Positions 1-5,959 of a stretch of 10,164 nucleotides of DNA are shown here, piece by piece (the stretch's first letter is position 1; each line of letters starts with the position of its first letter). The position numbers and the translations under genes were made by a program. Source of the DNA: an uncultured Clostridia bacterium (GTDB lineage Bacteria; Bacillota; Clostridia; Oscillospirales; Oscillospiraceae); the NCBI GenBank assembly GCA_938049125.1, contig CALICR010000121.1:1-10164 (forward strand), given 5' to 3'. Below the pieces are notes generated by a model. The model saw only the letters and a list, made by a program, of their open reading frames with translations, made no database searches and was not told the DNA's origin.

Positions 1-1
1 C

Positions 2-379
2 GTCACCGCGGCGGGCACCGTCTCCGACGGCAAGGTCCTCGCCTACGACGGCACGCCGATGTTCTGGTCCGAGAAGTACAACGCCTACGCCTGGCTCGTC
101 GTCTCCGACAAGACCCAGGACGAGGTCAAGACCGAGGCTGCGGCGAAGATCGCCGAGGCGGACGCCGACAAGCTCGAGCTTGCCTACGACTTCGACGTGA
201 ACGAGACCGGCAATGTGGACGTGAACGACGCCCAGCTGGCGTACAACATGTACAATGCGAAGTACGACAGCTTTGAGAGAGTTTCCATGCAGAAATTCCT
301 GAACGCCGATGTGAACGGCGATAAGGTGCTCGATACCCTCGACTCCACCGCCATCGTCAACCACTTCCTCGGCAAGTAA
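2..379 (+). CDS. Dockerin-like domain protein, C-terminal end (5' truncated)
   Basis: The reading frame is open from base 2 to the TAA at 377-379, so this is the tail of a longer protein whose start lies left of the window; the ATG at 59 is probably internal. The last ~65 residues contain two EF-hand-like loops about 38 codons apart. The first (codons from 194) reads DVNETGNVDVND and the second (codons from 308) reads DVNGDKVLDTLD. Both fit the type I dockerin calcium-loop pattern D-x-N-x-[DT]-x-x-[VL]-D-x-x-D. The second has Lys where Gly is usual. In cellulosomes dockerins bind cohesins; in non-cellulolytic gut Clostridia similar tails end large secreted or surface proteins. The part before it (KYNAYAWLV) resembles the short domain that often precedes such tails. 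No catalytic domain is visible, so the full function is unknown. A strong terminator follows 14 bases after the stop. Confidence 0.8.
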   Translation, partial: VTAAGTVSDGKVLAYDGTPMFWSEKYNAYAWLVVSDKTQDEVKTEAAAKIAEADADKLELAYDFDVNETGNVDVNDAQLAYNMYNAKYDSFERVSMQKFLNADVNGDKVLDTLDSTAIVNHFLGK

Positions 380-393
380 GCCTCAGCAAAACA

Positions 394-434
394 GCAGCCC
401 CTGCCCGGACGGGCAGGGGCTGCGATTTTAATTT
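394..434 (+). terminator. Rho-independent terminator of the dockerin-like gene
   Basis: A perfect 14-bp inverted repeat (394-407 with 410-423, built on gcagcccctgcccg) is followed by the T-rich run gattttaattt. It starts 14 bases after the stop codon of the dockerin-like gene. It faces the rnpB terminator, so the two genes converge. Confidence 0.92.
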
Positions 435-440
435 CTCGAA

Positions 441-463
441 AGAAAAACGCGCCGGAACGGCGC
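441..463 (-). terminator. Rho-independent terminator of rnpB
   Basis: On the minus strand, gcgccg (458-463) pairs with cggcgc (449-454) around a 3-nt loop. The stem is followed by the T-rich run gtttttcttt (bases 448-439). It lies just past the 3' end of the RNase P RNA and faces the terminator of the dockerin-like gene. Confidence 0.85.
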
Positions 464-480
464 ATTCTGCGGGTGATGGG

Positions 481-946
481 TGCGATCGGGCCTGTAAGCC
501 GGGTTCTGTCTTGACAGCCATCTATCTAGGCGCACCGTTGCCGGTACGCTCCAGCCACCTTCTCGGGGACAGCCGGGCCAGCCTGAGTCCCCTCTGCGGT
601 GTTGCTCCGGATAGAGTTTACAGCGCCGGACTGTCTCCAGCCGGCGGGTGAGCTCTTACCTCGCCTTTCCATCCTTACCTCGTCGGCATCGATGGAGTTC
701 CTTCGTTCTGCCGCGAGCGGCAGAGCTCGCCAAACCTCATCGTGCCTCCTCTTCCCCATGCGGCAGGCCGCATGGGGACCCCTTCTTTGCTTGCGCGAGA
801 AAGGGGGTGAGGCGGTATCTCTCTGTTGCACTTTTCCGCAAGTCGCCTTGGGCGGGTGTTACCCGTTATCCTTGCCCTGTGGAGCCCGGACTTTCCTCAC
901 AGAGGGCCTTTCGGCGCTCTCCGCGCGGCTGTCCGGCCCGGTCGCA
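481..946 (-). ncRNA. rnpB: RNase P RNA, bacterial type A
   Basis: This is the catalytic RNA of ribonuclease P, which removes the 5' leader from precursor tRNAs. On the minus strand the hallmark 5' block GAGGAAAGTCCGGGCTCC is present (about 882-899), followed by ACAGGGCAAGG. Further on are GGTAAACTC near 610-620, GGGTAAGAGCTCACC near 650-665, and the 3' block AGATAGATGGCTGTC ending in ACAGAACCCGGCTTACAGG. The ends pair as helix P1: bases 935-946 (TGCGACCGGGCC) against 481-492 with one C-A mismatch. The ~466-nt length is long for the class (often 350-400 nt). The extra length is in the P12 region (about 735-815), which holds an 11-bp near-perfect hairpin at 754-777 and a second, imperfect one at 779-806. 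It has its own promoter and terminator and is transcribed away from murD. Open frames inside it are not genes. Confidence 0.97.
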
Positions 947-951
947 GTCCC

Positions 952-980
952 AGTATACTTTATTTTGACCCGAATGTCAA
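952..980 (-). promoter_or_regulatory. Sigma-A-type promoter of rnpB
   Basis: On the minus strand a perfect -35 TTGACA (975-980) and a -10 TATACT (952-957) are separated by exactly 17 bases. Transcription would start at about 945-946, which is where helix P1 of the RNase P RNA begins. This supports both the promoter and the RNA 5' end. Confidence 0.92.
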
Positions 981-985
981 ATGCG

Positions 986-1014
986 TTGCATTTCCCCGGC
1001 GGAGCAGGTATAAT
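986..1014 (+). promoter_or_regulatory. Probable promoter of murD-ispD-ispF
   Basis: A consensus -10 TATAAT (1009-1014) sits 17 bases downstream of a weak -35 TTGCAT (986-991). The predicted start at about 1021 gives a leader of about 30 bases to the chosen murD start. Its -35 lies 5 bases from the -35 of the divergent rnpB promoter. Confidence 0.7.
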
Positions 1015-1034
1015 AAATATATTATGATCCCGAA

Positions 1035-1040
1035 AAGAGG
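1035..1040 (+). promoter_or_regulatory. Ribosome binding site that decides the murD start
   Basis: The purine-rich aagagg abuts the first in-frame ATG (1041), leaving no spacer, but is 9 bases from the second in-frame ATG (1050). The second ATG is therefore the more likely start. Confidence 0.7.
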
Positions 1041-1049
1041 ATGTTCCAT

Positions 1050-2417
1050 ATGAAATTGAACGCTTATCTGGAGCGGTACCGGGGCCGCCGCATCGCGGTG
1101 CTGGGCCTGGGCGTCAGCAACCAGCCCCTCATGGGCCTGCTGCTGGGCGCGGGCCTCGACGTCACCGGCTGCGACCGGACGCCGCGGGAGAAGCAGAGCG
1201 AGGCCGTGCTGGCCCTGGAGCGGCGCGGCGCAAAGCTCCGTCTGGGCGAGGACTACCTCACCGGACTCAAGGCCGACGTGGTGTTCCGGACGCCGGGTAT
1301 GCTGCCCACGATGCCGGAAATTCAGGACCTGGCGGCCCGGGGGGCCGAGATCACCTCAGAGATGGAGGTGTTCTTTGAAATCTGCCCCTGTACGATTCTC
1401 GCCGTCACCGGCTCCGACGGAAAGACCACTACGACGACGCTGATCGCTGAGATGCTGAAGGCGGCGGGCCGCCGCGTCTTCCTCGGCGGCAACATCGGCA
1501 CGCCGCTGCTGCCCCGGTCCGACGAGATGCAGCCGGAGGACCTTGCCGTGGTGGAGCTCAGCTCCTTCCAGCTCATGGATATGCGCCGCTCACCCCACAT
1601 CGCCGTGGTCACGAATCTGGCCCCGAACCACCTGGACCACCACCGGGACATGGACGAGTATGTGACGGCCAAGAAGCAAATTTTCCTGCACCAAAGCGCC
1701 GATGACGTGCTGGTGCTCAACCGCGACAACGCCATCACCGACGGCTTCACGCCGGAGGCCCGGGGCACGGTGCGAAAATTCTCCCGGCGGGAGCGGCTGG
1801 ACCGGGGTGTCTGCCTGGACGGCGGCGTCATCTACCGCGACGGCGCGCCGCTGCTGCGCCAGGAGGAGATCAAGCTTCCGGGCATCCACAACGTGGAGAA
1901 TTACATGGCCGCCATCGCCGCCGTGGAGGGGCTGGTGCCCGACGACTGCATCCGGCAGGTGGCCCGGGAATTTGGCGGCGTGGAGCACCGTATCGAACTG
2001 GTGCGGGAGAAGGATGGCGTGCGCTACTATAACGACTCCATCGCCTCCAGTCCGTCCCGGACCATCGCAGGCCTGCGGAGCTTCCCCCAGAAGGTCATCC
2101 TCATTGCCGGAGGCTACGACAAGAACATCCCCTACGACGTCCTCGGGCCGGAGCTCTGCGCCCATGTCAAGACGCTGGTGCTCACCGGCGCGACGGCTCC
2201 GAAGATCCGCACCGCCGCCGAGCGGGCGGCCGCCGGGGGGCTTACTTGCCCTGAGATTCTCGACGTGCCGGACTTTTACGACGCCATCCGCCGGGCGGCG
2301 GCCGCGGCAAAGCCCGGCGACGTGGTCATTCTCTCGCCGGCCAGCGCGTCCTTTGACTGCTTCAAGAACTTCATGGTCCGCGGCGAGGAATTCAAGAAGA
2401 CCGTCCTGGCGCTCTGA
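1050..2417 (+). CDS. murD: UDP-N-acetylmuramoyl-L-alanine--D-glutamate ligase (MurD)
   Basis: MurD is the cytoplasmic ATP-dependent ligase that adds D-glutamate to UDP-MurNAc-L-Ala in peptidoglycan precursor synthesis. The 455-residue product has the normal length. It shows an N-terminal UDP-binding domain with the Rossmann-like start RIAVLGLGVSN, and the Mur ligase P-loop GSDGKTTTTT at residues 121-130 (Asp where many MurDs have Asn, a form I associate with Clostridia). Next come ELSSFQL, the histidine-rich NLAPNHLDHHRD, and the C-terminal-domain motif YNDSIASSPSRT with IAGGYDKN after it. It ends in the MurD-type SPASASFDCFKNFMVRGEEF. The start at 1050 is chosen over 1041 on ribosome-site spacing. 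It is the first gene of a probable operon; ispD follows after 25 bases. Confidence 0.97.
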   Translation: MKLNAYLERYRGRRIAVLGLGVSNQPLMGLLLGAGLDVTGCDRTPREKQSEAVLALERRGAKLRLGEDYLTGLKADVVFRTPGMLPTMPEIQDLAARGAEITSEMEVFFEICPCTILAVTGSDGKTTTTTLIAEMLKAAGRRVFLGGNIGTPLLPRSDEMQPEDLAVVELSSFQLMDMRRSPHIAVVTNLAPNHLDHHRDMDEYVTAKKQIFLHQSADDVLVLNRDNAITDGFTPEARGTVRKFSRRERLDRGVCLDGGVIYRDGAPLLRQEEIKLPGIHNVENYMAAIAAVEGLVPDDCIRQVAREFGGVEHRIELVREKDGVRYYNDSIASSPSRTIAGLRSFPQKVILIAGGYDKNIPYDVLGPELCAHVKTLVLTGATAPKIRTAAERAAAGGLTCPEILDVPDFYDAIRRAAAAAKPGDVVILSPASASFDCFKNFMVRGEEFKKTVLAL

Positions 2418-2442
2418 GCGCCCGGCAGAGGAGGGAAACGCC

Positions 2443-3183
2443 ATGAAAAAGCATATTTTGGACCTGCTTGCGGCTGTGGGCGGCAAGCTCGTGCTGCCGC
2501 GCTGCTCCGTCGTCCTCGTGGCCGCGGGCAATGCGACGCGCATGGGCGGCATCGACAAGATCATGGCGGAGCTGAACGGCAAGCCCATGATCCTGCGCAC
2601 CGCCGAGGCTTTTCAGCAGAGCCCGGCGGTGCAGGAGCTCGTTGTCGTGACCCGGGCTGACCTGCGGGAGCCGGTAGAGACGCTGCTCCGGGAGGCGGGG
2701 GTGGACAAGCTCAGCGCCGTCATCGTCGGCGGCAGCACCCGCACGGAGTCGGTCCAGAAGGGCGTCGCCTGGTGCAACAAAAAAAGCCGCCTCATCGCGG
2801 TCCACGACGGCGCGCGGCCCCTGGTGACCCAGGCTGTCATCGAGGCGGCGGTGGCCGAGGCGGCGAAGAGCGGCGCGGCGGTCCCTGCCCTCCCGGTGCG
2901 GGATACGATCCGCGTGGTCGAGCAGGGCGTCGGCGTCTCGACGCCGGACCGCAGCATGCTCTACGCCATGCAGACGCCCCAGGTCTTCGAGGCGGACCTG
3001 CTGCGGGCGGCGCTCCAGGACGCAGTCCGGAGGGGCCGGAGCCTGACCGACGACTGCGCCGCCGTCGAGGCCATCGGGATGCGCGTCCGCATCGTCCCCG
3101 GCGACGAGGAGAATCTCAAGGTGACGACGCGGCTGGACCTGGCGCTGGCCAACGCGCTGGCGCGGCGGAGGGATGCGGAATGA
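2443..3183 (+). CDS. ispD: 2-C-methyl-D-erythritol 4-phosphate cytidylyltransferase (IspD)
   Basis: IspD joins CTP and MEP to make CDP-ME, the third step of the MEP (non-mevalonate) isoprenoid pathway. The 246-residue product carries the nucleotide-binding loop AAGNATRMG (27-35) with Lys39, then HDGARPL (121-127), QTPQVF (177-182), TDD (202-204) and GDEENLKVTT (220-229), all typical of IspD. The start ATG is preceded by gaggaggg at a good distance. About 20 residues (MKKHILDLLAAVGGKLVLPR) precede the usual first strand CSVVLVAAG, an N-terminal extension relative to the roughly 230-residue standard enzyme. The stop overlaps the ispF start as ATGA, implying translational coupling, and the pairing with ispF supports the assignment. 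Confidence 0.96.
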   Translation: MKKHILDLLAAVGGKLVLPRCSVVLVAAGNATRMGGIDKIMAELNGKPMILRTAEAFQQSPAVQELVVVTRADLREPVETLLREAGVDKLSAVIVGGSTRTESVQKGVAWCNKKSRLIAVHDGARPLVTQAVIEAAVAEAAKSGAAVPALPVRDTIRVVEQGVGVSTPDRSMLYAMQTPQVFEADLLRAALQDAVRRGRSLTDDCAAVEAIGMRVRIVPGDEENLKVTTRLDLALANALARRRDAE

Positions 3184-3656
3184 GGATCGGACAGGGCTAT
3201 GACGTGCACCGTCTGACGCCGGGGCGGCGGCTGGTGCTCGGCGGGGTGGAGATCCCCTGGGAGCTGGGCCTGGACGGCCACTCGGACGCCGACGTGCTGG
3301 TCCACGCCGTCATGGACGCGCTGCTGGGCGCGGCGGCGCTGGGCGACATCGGGAAGCTGTTCCCGGACACCGACGACCGCTACCTCGGCTGCGACAGCAT
3401 CGTGCTGCTGCGGGAGGTGGGGCGGCTTGTGCGCAGCCGCGGCTACCGTATCAGCAACATCGACTCCACCATCGTGGCCCAGCGGCCCAAGCTGGCGGCC
3501 TACCTGCCGGACATGGCGCGGCGCATGGCCGAGGCCCTGAAGCTCCCGCCGGACCGCGTCAGCGTCAAGGCTACCACGGAGGAGCGGCTGGGCTTCACCG
3601 GCAGCGGCGAGGGCATGGCCGCCCAGGCCGTCTGCCTGCTGGAGGAGGAACTGTAA
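3180..3656 (+). CDS. ispF: 2-C-methyl-D-erythritol 2,4-cyclodiphosphate synthase (IspF)
   Basis: IspF cyclises CDP-ME 2-phosphate to MEcPP with release of CMP, in the MEP isoprenoid pathway. The 158-residue product matches the usual ~160. It opens with GQGYDVHRL, giving the metal ligands Asp8 and His10, with the third ligand His42 in DADVLVHAVMDALLGA. It also has GDIGKLFPDTD (55-65), the NIDSTIVAQRPK segment (93-104), and ends with KATTEERLGFTGSGEG (130-145). The ATG overlaps the ispD stop by 4 bases (ATGA). A terminator follows 6 bases after the stop, so it is the last gene of murD-ispD-ispF. Confidence 0.98.
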   Translation: MRIGQGYDVHRLTPGRRLVLGGVEIPWELGLDGHSDADVLVHAVMDALLGAAALGDIGKLFPDTDDRYLGCDSIVLLREVGRLVRSRGYRISNIDSTIVAQRPKLAAYLPDMARRMAEALKLPPDRVSVKATTEERLGFTGSGEGMAAQAVCLLEEEL

Positions 3657-3662
3657 AAAGAG

Positions 3663-3694
3663 ACCGGAGGGCGTCTGTGCCTTCCGGTTTTTTT
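3663..3694 (+). terminator. Rho-independent terminator after ispF
   Basis: Bases 3663-3671 (accggaggg) pair with 3680-3688 (ccttccggt, one G-T pair) around an 8-base loop. The run of seven T's at 3688-3694 completes the signal. It closes the murD-ispD-ispF operon. Confidence 0.93.
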
Positions 3695-3732
3695 CGCGCC
3701 GCCGGACTATGAAAAAGTGAGACGATTTCAAA

Positions 3733-3761
3733 TTGAATTCTGCTGCGCCGTCCGGTATGCT
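3733..3761 (+). promoter_or_regulatory. Probable promoter of the MerR-like gene
   Basis: TTGAAT (3733-3738) and TATGCT (3756-3761) are separated by 17 bases. The predicted start near 3768 gives a short leader before the ribosome site aaagggga (3777-3784) and the ATG at 3792. The -35 overlaps the partial palindrome tttcaaattgaa (3726-3737), which could be an operator, but that is speculative. Confidence 0.65.
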
Positions 3762-3791
3762 GAGAGCATAAAAACGAAAGGGGAGCGCCTT

Positions 3792-4238
3792 ATGAGATCA
3801 ACCTTCTGGATCGGAGAACTGGTCCTCATTACGGGCCTGACAGACCGGACCATCCGGCATTACATTTCCGCGGGCATTTTACAGGGAGAGAAGGCGGCGG
3901 GCGCCTGGCAGTTCACGCCGGAGCAGGTGGAGGCCTTTGTCCGCCACCCCGCCGTACGGCCCAGCATTCTGGCAAAGCAGAACGCTGCCGTCTACGATTT
4001 CCTGCTGGACCGGAAGAAGCCGGGCTGTGCCGCCTGCGTGGTCCTGGATCTGCCCGGCGAGAGCGGCGTGGCCGCGGCCTTTTGCAGAAACATCAGCGAG
4101 GGGGCCTTTGAGAACGTTCAGTTCTCCTTCGACGGCGTGGAGAACGTCCCGCGCGTCATCCTGACCGGCGACGCCGGGGAGGTGCTCCGGCTCGTGAACG
4201 ATTTTATGCAGGACCGGTCCACCGAAAAGCCCGACTGA
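3792..4238 (+). CDS. MerR-like helix-turn-helix regulator with uncharacterised C-terminal domain
   Basis: The 148-residue product starts with a winged-helix DNA-binding segment of MerR/HTH_17 type. Residues 5-50 include the helix-turn-helix VLITGLTDRTIRHYISAGIL, then a wing and FTPEQVEAFVRHPAVRP. A short linker (55-72) leads to an ~65-residue C-terminal domain that I do not recognise as a known effector domain. It contains a CxxC (Cys79, Cys82) and Cys98, which might sense metal or redox state. The start at 3792 is chosen because aaagggga lies 7 bases upstream; an in-frame ATG at 3717 would lie before the promoter. The gene stands alone, with its own promoter and a strong terminator. Target genes are unknown. 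Confidence 0.8.
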   Translation: MRSTFWIGELVLITGLTDRTIRHYISAGILQGEKAAGAWQFTPEQVEAFVRHPAVRPSILAKQNAAVYDFLLDRKKPGCAACVVLDLPGESGVAAAFCRNISEGAFENVQFSFDGVENVPRVILTGDAGEVLRLVNDFMQDRSTEKPD

Positions 4239-4255
4239 CGCGGTAAAAAAGCAGA

Positions 4256-4302
4256 ACGCGCGCTTCCGCTCCCGTTTTGGGAGGGCGGGAGCGCGCGTTT
4301 TC
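4256..4302 (+). terminator. Rho-independent terminator after the MerR-like gene
   Basis: A 9-bp perfect outer stem (acgcgcgct 4256-4264 with agcgcgcgt 4290-4298) extends into an inner stem (ctccc 4269-4273 with gggag 4279-4283) around gtttt. It is followed by TTTT at 4298-4301. A small weaker hairpin (ccgag/ctcgg, 4308-4320) followed by cctttat may be a back-up. Confidence 0.9.
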
Positions 4303-4428
4303 AATCCCCGAGCCACTCGGCCTTTATCGAAGAACTACGCGCGCAAAGCTTCTTTCCCGGCGTGCGGTGCGGAAAACAGGGTCGAAACCGGTCAGGGGCG
4401 CATAGCATGATGCGGGGAGGAGATCCAA
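4303..4428 (+). other. Leader or intergenic stretch before the DUF3343 gene, no clear promoter
   Basis: The 126 bases between the terminator and the DUF3343 start hold a small hairpin (4308-4320) and the ribosome site. I find no pair of -35 and -10 boxes at 16-18-base spacing and no riboswitch motif I recognise, although the two downstream genes need a promoter. A non-sigma-A promoter or a weak diverged one is possible. Confidence 0.4.
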
Positions 4429-4683
4429 ATGACCGAGTATCTTTTGACCTTTGCGTCGCTGACCCGGGCCCAGACCGGGCTGAAGCTGCTGCGCGGCCGC
4501 CGCATTGCCGTGCAGCTGCGCCGGACGCCCAAGGCCGCCGCGGTCCACGGCTGCGGCTATGCACTGGCGGTGCCGGAGGCGTCCCTCTGGCCTGCGCTGG
4601 AGACGCTGCGGCGGCGGGGCGCGGCCTACCGGAAGCTGTTCCGGCTCCTGCCGGACGGCGGGGTGGAGGAGGTCCTGGCGTGA
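4429..4683 (+). CDS. DUF3343 protein, putative sulfur/selenium carrier-like
   Basis: The 84-residue protein is a probable DUF3343 member, a small family often labelled putative Se/S carrier-like. It starts MTEYLLTFASLTRAQTG, a beta strand and helix that matches the family's opening. Its only cysteine is Cys42 in HGCGYAL, the family's signature position, followed by a short ferredoxin-like second half (LWPALETLRRRGAAYRKLF). The start has a strong ribosome site, ggggaggag, about 5 bases upstream. The stop overlaps the GTG start of the downstream desulfurase-like gene, so the two are almost certainly translated together. That pairing is consistent with the lone cysteine accepting a persulfide from the enzyme, but this is inference. 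No convincing promoter is visible in 4303-4428. Confidence 0.85.
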   Translation: MTEYLLTFASLTRAQTGLKLLRGRRIAVQLRRTPKAAAVHGCGYALAVPEASLWPALETLRRRGAAYRKLFRLLPDGGVEEVLA

Positions 4684-5801
4684 TCTATCTTGACAGTGCC
4701 GCCACGAGTTTTCAGAAGCCGCCGGAGGTGGCCGCCGCCATGCTGGACGCCCTGCGGCGCTGCGCCAGCCCGGGCCGCGGCGGCTACGGGGCGGCCATGG
4801 CGGCGGCGGAGACCGTCTACCGCTGCCGCGAGCGCTGCGCGGCATTATTTGACGCAGAGCCGGAGCAGGTGGTTTTCACCTCCAGCGCTACCCACGGGCT
4901 GAACCTGGCCATCAAGGACCTGGTCCGGCCCGGGGACCGGGTGGTGATCTCCGGCTTTGAGCACAATGCCGTAGTGCGCCCACTGGCGGCGCTGGGCGCG
5001 GAGACCGTTCCGGCGGGAACGGCGCTCTTCGACCCGGAGGAGACGCTGCGCGCCTTCCGGGACGCCGTCGGGCCGGAGACGACGGCTGTCGTCTGCACCC
5101 ATGTGTCCAATGTCTTCGGCTACGTGCTGCCGTTGGAGGACATCGCGGACCTCTGCCGCGACCGGGGCGTGCCGCTCATCGTGGACGCGGCCCAGTCTGC
5201 CGGTGTGCTGCCCCTGTCGCTGCGGCGGCTGGGTGCGGCCTATGTCGCCATGCCGGGCCACAAGGGCCTTATGGGTCCCCAGGGTACCGGGGTCCTGCTC
5301 TGCGGCCGGGTGCCGGAGCGGACGCTGCTGGAGGGCGGCACCGGAAGTCTCTCCCGGGAGGCGGCCATGCCGGACTTCCTGCCGGACCGGCTGGAGCCGG
5401 GGACCCAGAATGTGCCCGGCATCGCGGGCCTCTCGGCGGCCCTCGGCTATCTGGAGCGGCATGGGCTGGCCGGGGCGCAGGAGCGGCGGCTCACGCGCCT
5501 GCTGGCAGAGCGGCTGCGGGGCCTGCCCGGGGTCCGGTGCTTTGCCGGGGCGCCGCAGAGCGGCGTGCTCTCGCTCCAGCTCGAGGGCATGGACTGCGAG
5601 ACCGTCGCGGCGAAGCTGGCGGAGCGGGGCATCGCCGTGCGGGCGGGCCTCCAGTGCGCACCGCTGGCCCACCGCACCGCCGGGACCCTGGAGACGGGGA
5701 CGGTCCGCGTCAGCTTCTCCCGGTTCAGCCGCACCGGGGACGCCGAGGCCCTGGTCCGGGCGCTCCGGACACTGGCCGGGGAGCAAACCGGACGGAGCTG
5801 A
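4680..5801 (+). CDS. Cysteine desulfurase family class V aminotransferase-fold enzyme
   Basis: This PLP-dependent enzyme would remove sulfur from cysteine as a protein-bound persulfide, or act on a similar substrate. The 373-residue product begins IYLDSAATSFQKP, the classic family N-terminus. It continues with TSSATHGLNLAI (cofactor phosphate loop), SGFEHNAVVRPL, VDAAQSAGVLPL (the Asp contacting the pyridine ring) and the PLP-binding Lys195 in MPGHKGLMGPQGTG. A catalytic-type Cys326 lies in RAGLQCAPLAH. The start is the GTG at 4680 (overlapping the previous stop as GTGA), because the canonical N-terminus begins exactly there; the open frame further upstream is a shadow of the DUF3343 gene. 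The H-K-G-L-M-G form suggests the SufS/CsdA-like clostridial branch rather than housekeeping IscS. No IscU or SufBC genes are nearby. The true substrate is not shown by sequence. Confidence 0.93.
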   Translation: MIYLDSAATSFQKPPEVAAAMLDALRRCASPGRGGYGAAMAAAETVYRCRERCAALFDAEPEQVVFTSSATHGLNLAIKDLVRPGDRVVISGFEHNAVVRPLAALGAETVPAGTALFDPEETLRAFRDAVGPETTAVVCTHVSNVFGYVLPLEDIADLCRDRGVPLIVDAAQSAGVLPLSLRRLGAAYVAMPGHKGLMGPQGTGVLLCGRVPERTLLEGGTGSLSREAAMPDFLPDRLEPGTQNVPGIAGLSAALGYLERHGLAGAQERRLTRLLAERLRGLPGVRCFAGAPQSGVLSLQLEGMDCETVAAKLAERGIAVRAGLQCAPLAHRTAGTLETGTVRVSFSRFSRTGDAEALVRALRTLAGEQTGRS

Positions 5802-5847
5802 CCCGCCGGGGCGGCAGGAAATCGGGAAGAAAACCCGGCCTGTGCCC

Positions 5848-5876
5848 TTGTAATCGGAGCCGCAATCAGTTATAAT
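5848..5876 (+). promoter_or_regulatory. Probable promoter of the cdaA operon
   Basis: TTGTAA (5848-5853) and a perfect TATAAT (5871-5876) are separated by exactly 17 bases, in an AT-rich patch within GC-rich surroundings. Transcription from about 5883 gives a leader of roughly 76 bases before cdaA. Confidence 0.82.
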
Positions 5877-5894
5877 AAACAAAATAGCGTTTAT

Positions 5895-5925
5895 CGGGTG
5901 GGGGAGGCCTGGCCCCCGCCGCCCG
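5895..5925 (+). repeat. GC-rich inverted repeat in the cdaA leader
   Basis: Bases 5900-5904 (ggggg) pair with 5913-5917 (ccccc), and the flanking cggg (5895-5898) pairs with cccg (5922-5925). The hairpin lies between the promoter and the cdaA ribosome site. No T-run follows, so it is not a standard terminator. It could stabilise the leader or modulate expression; its function is not known. Confidence 0.5.
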
Positions 5926-5959
5926 GTGCGCCAGCCTGAAAGAAGCGGGTGAGACGATT

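Noticed and set aside
1041..1049. First in-frame ATG as the murD start
   Set aside because: The ribosome site abuts this ATG without a spacer; the ATG at 1050 has 9-base spacing.
526..1053. Several short open frames on both strands
   Set aside because: They lie inside or across rnpB, which explains the sequence as structured RNA.
1590..2600. 336-codon open frame on the minus strand
   Set aside because: It lies wholly antisense to murD and ispD, with arginine/glycine/histidine-rich composition typical of GC-rich shadow frames and no recognisable domain.
2961..3731. 256-codon minus-strand open frame
   Set aside because: Antisense to ispD and ispF and crosses the ispF terminator; no recognisable domain.
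4378..4396. T-loop-like ggtcgaaacc suggesting a tRNA
   Set aside because: No 7-base T loop, acceptor stem or anticodon arm can be drawn around it.
4362..4679. In-frame upstream extension of the desulfurase-like gene
   Set aside because: It overlaps the DUF3343 gene in another frame, and the family N-terminus begins exactly at the GTG at 4680.
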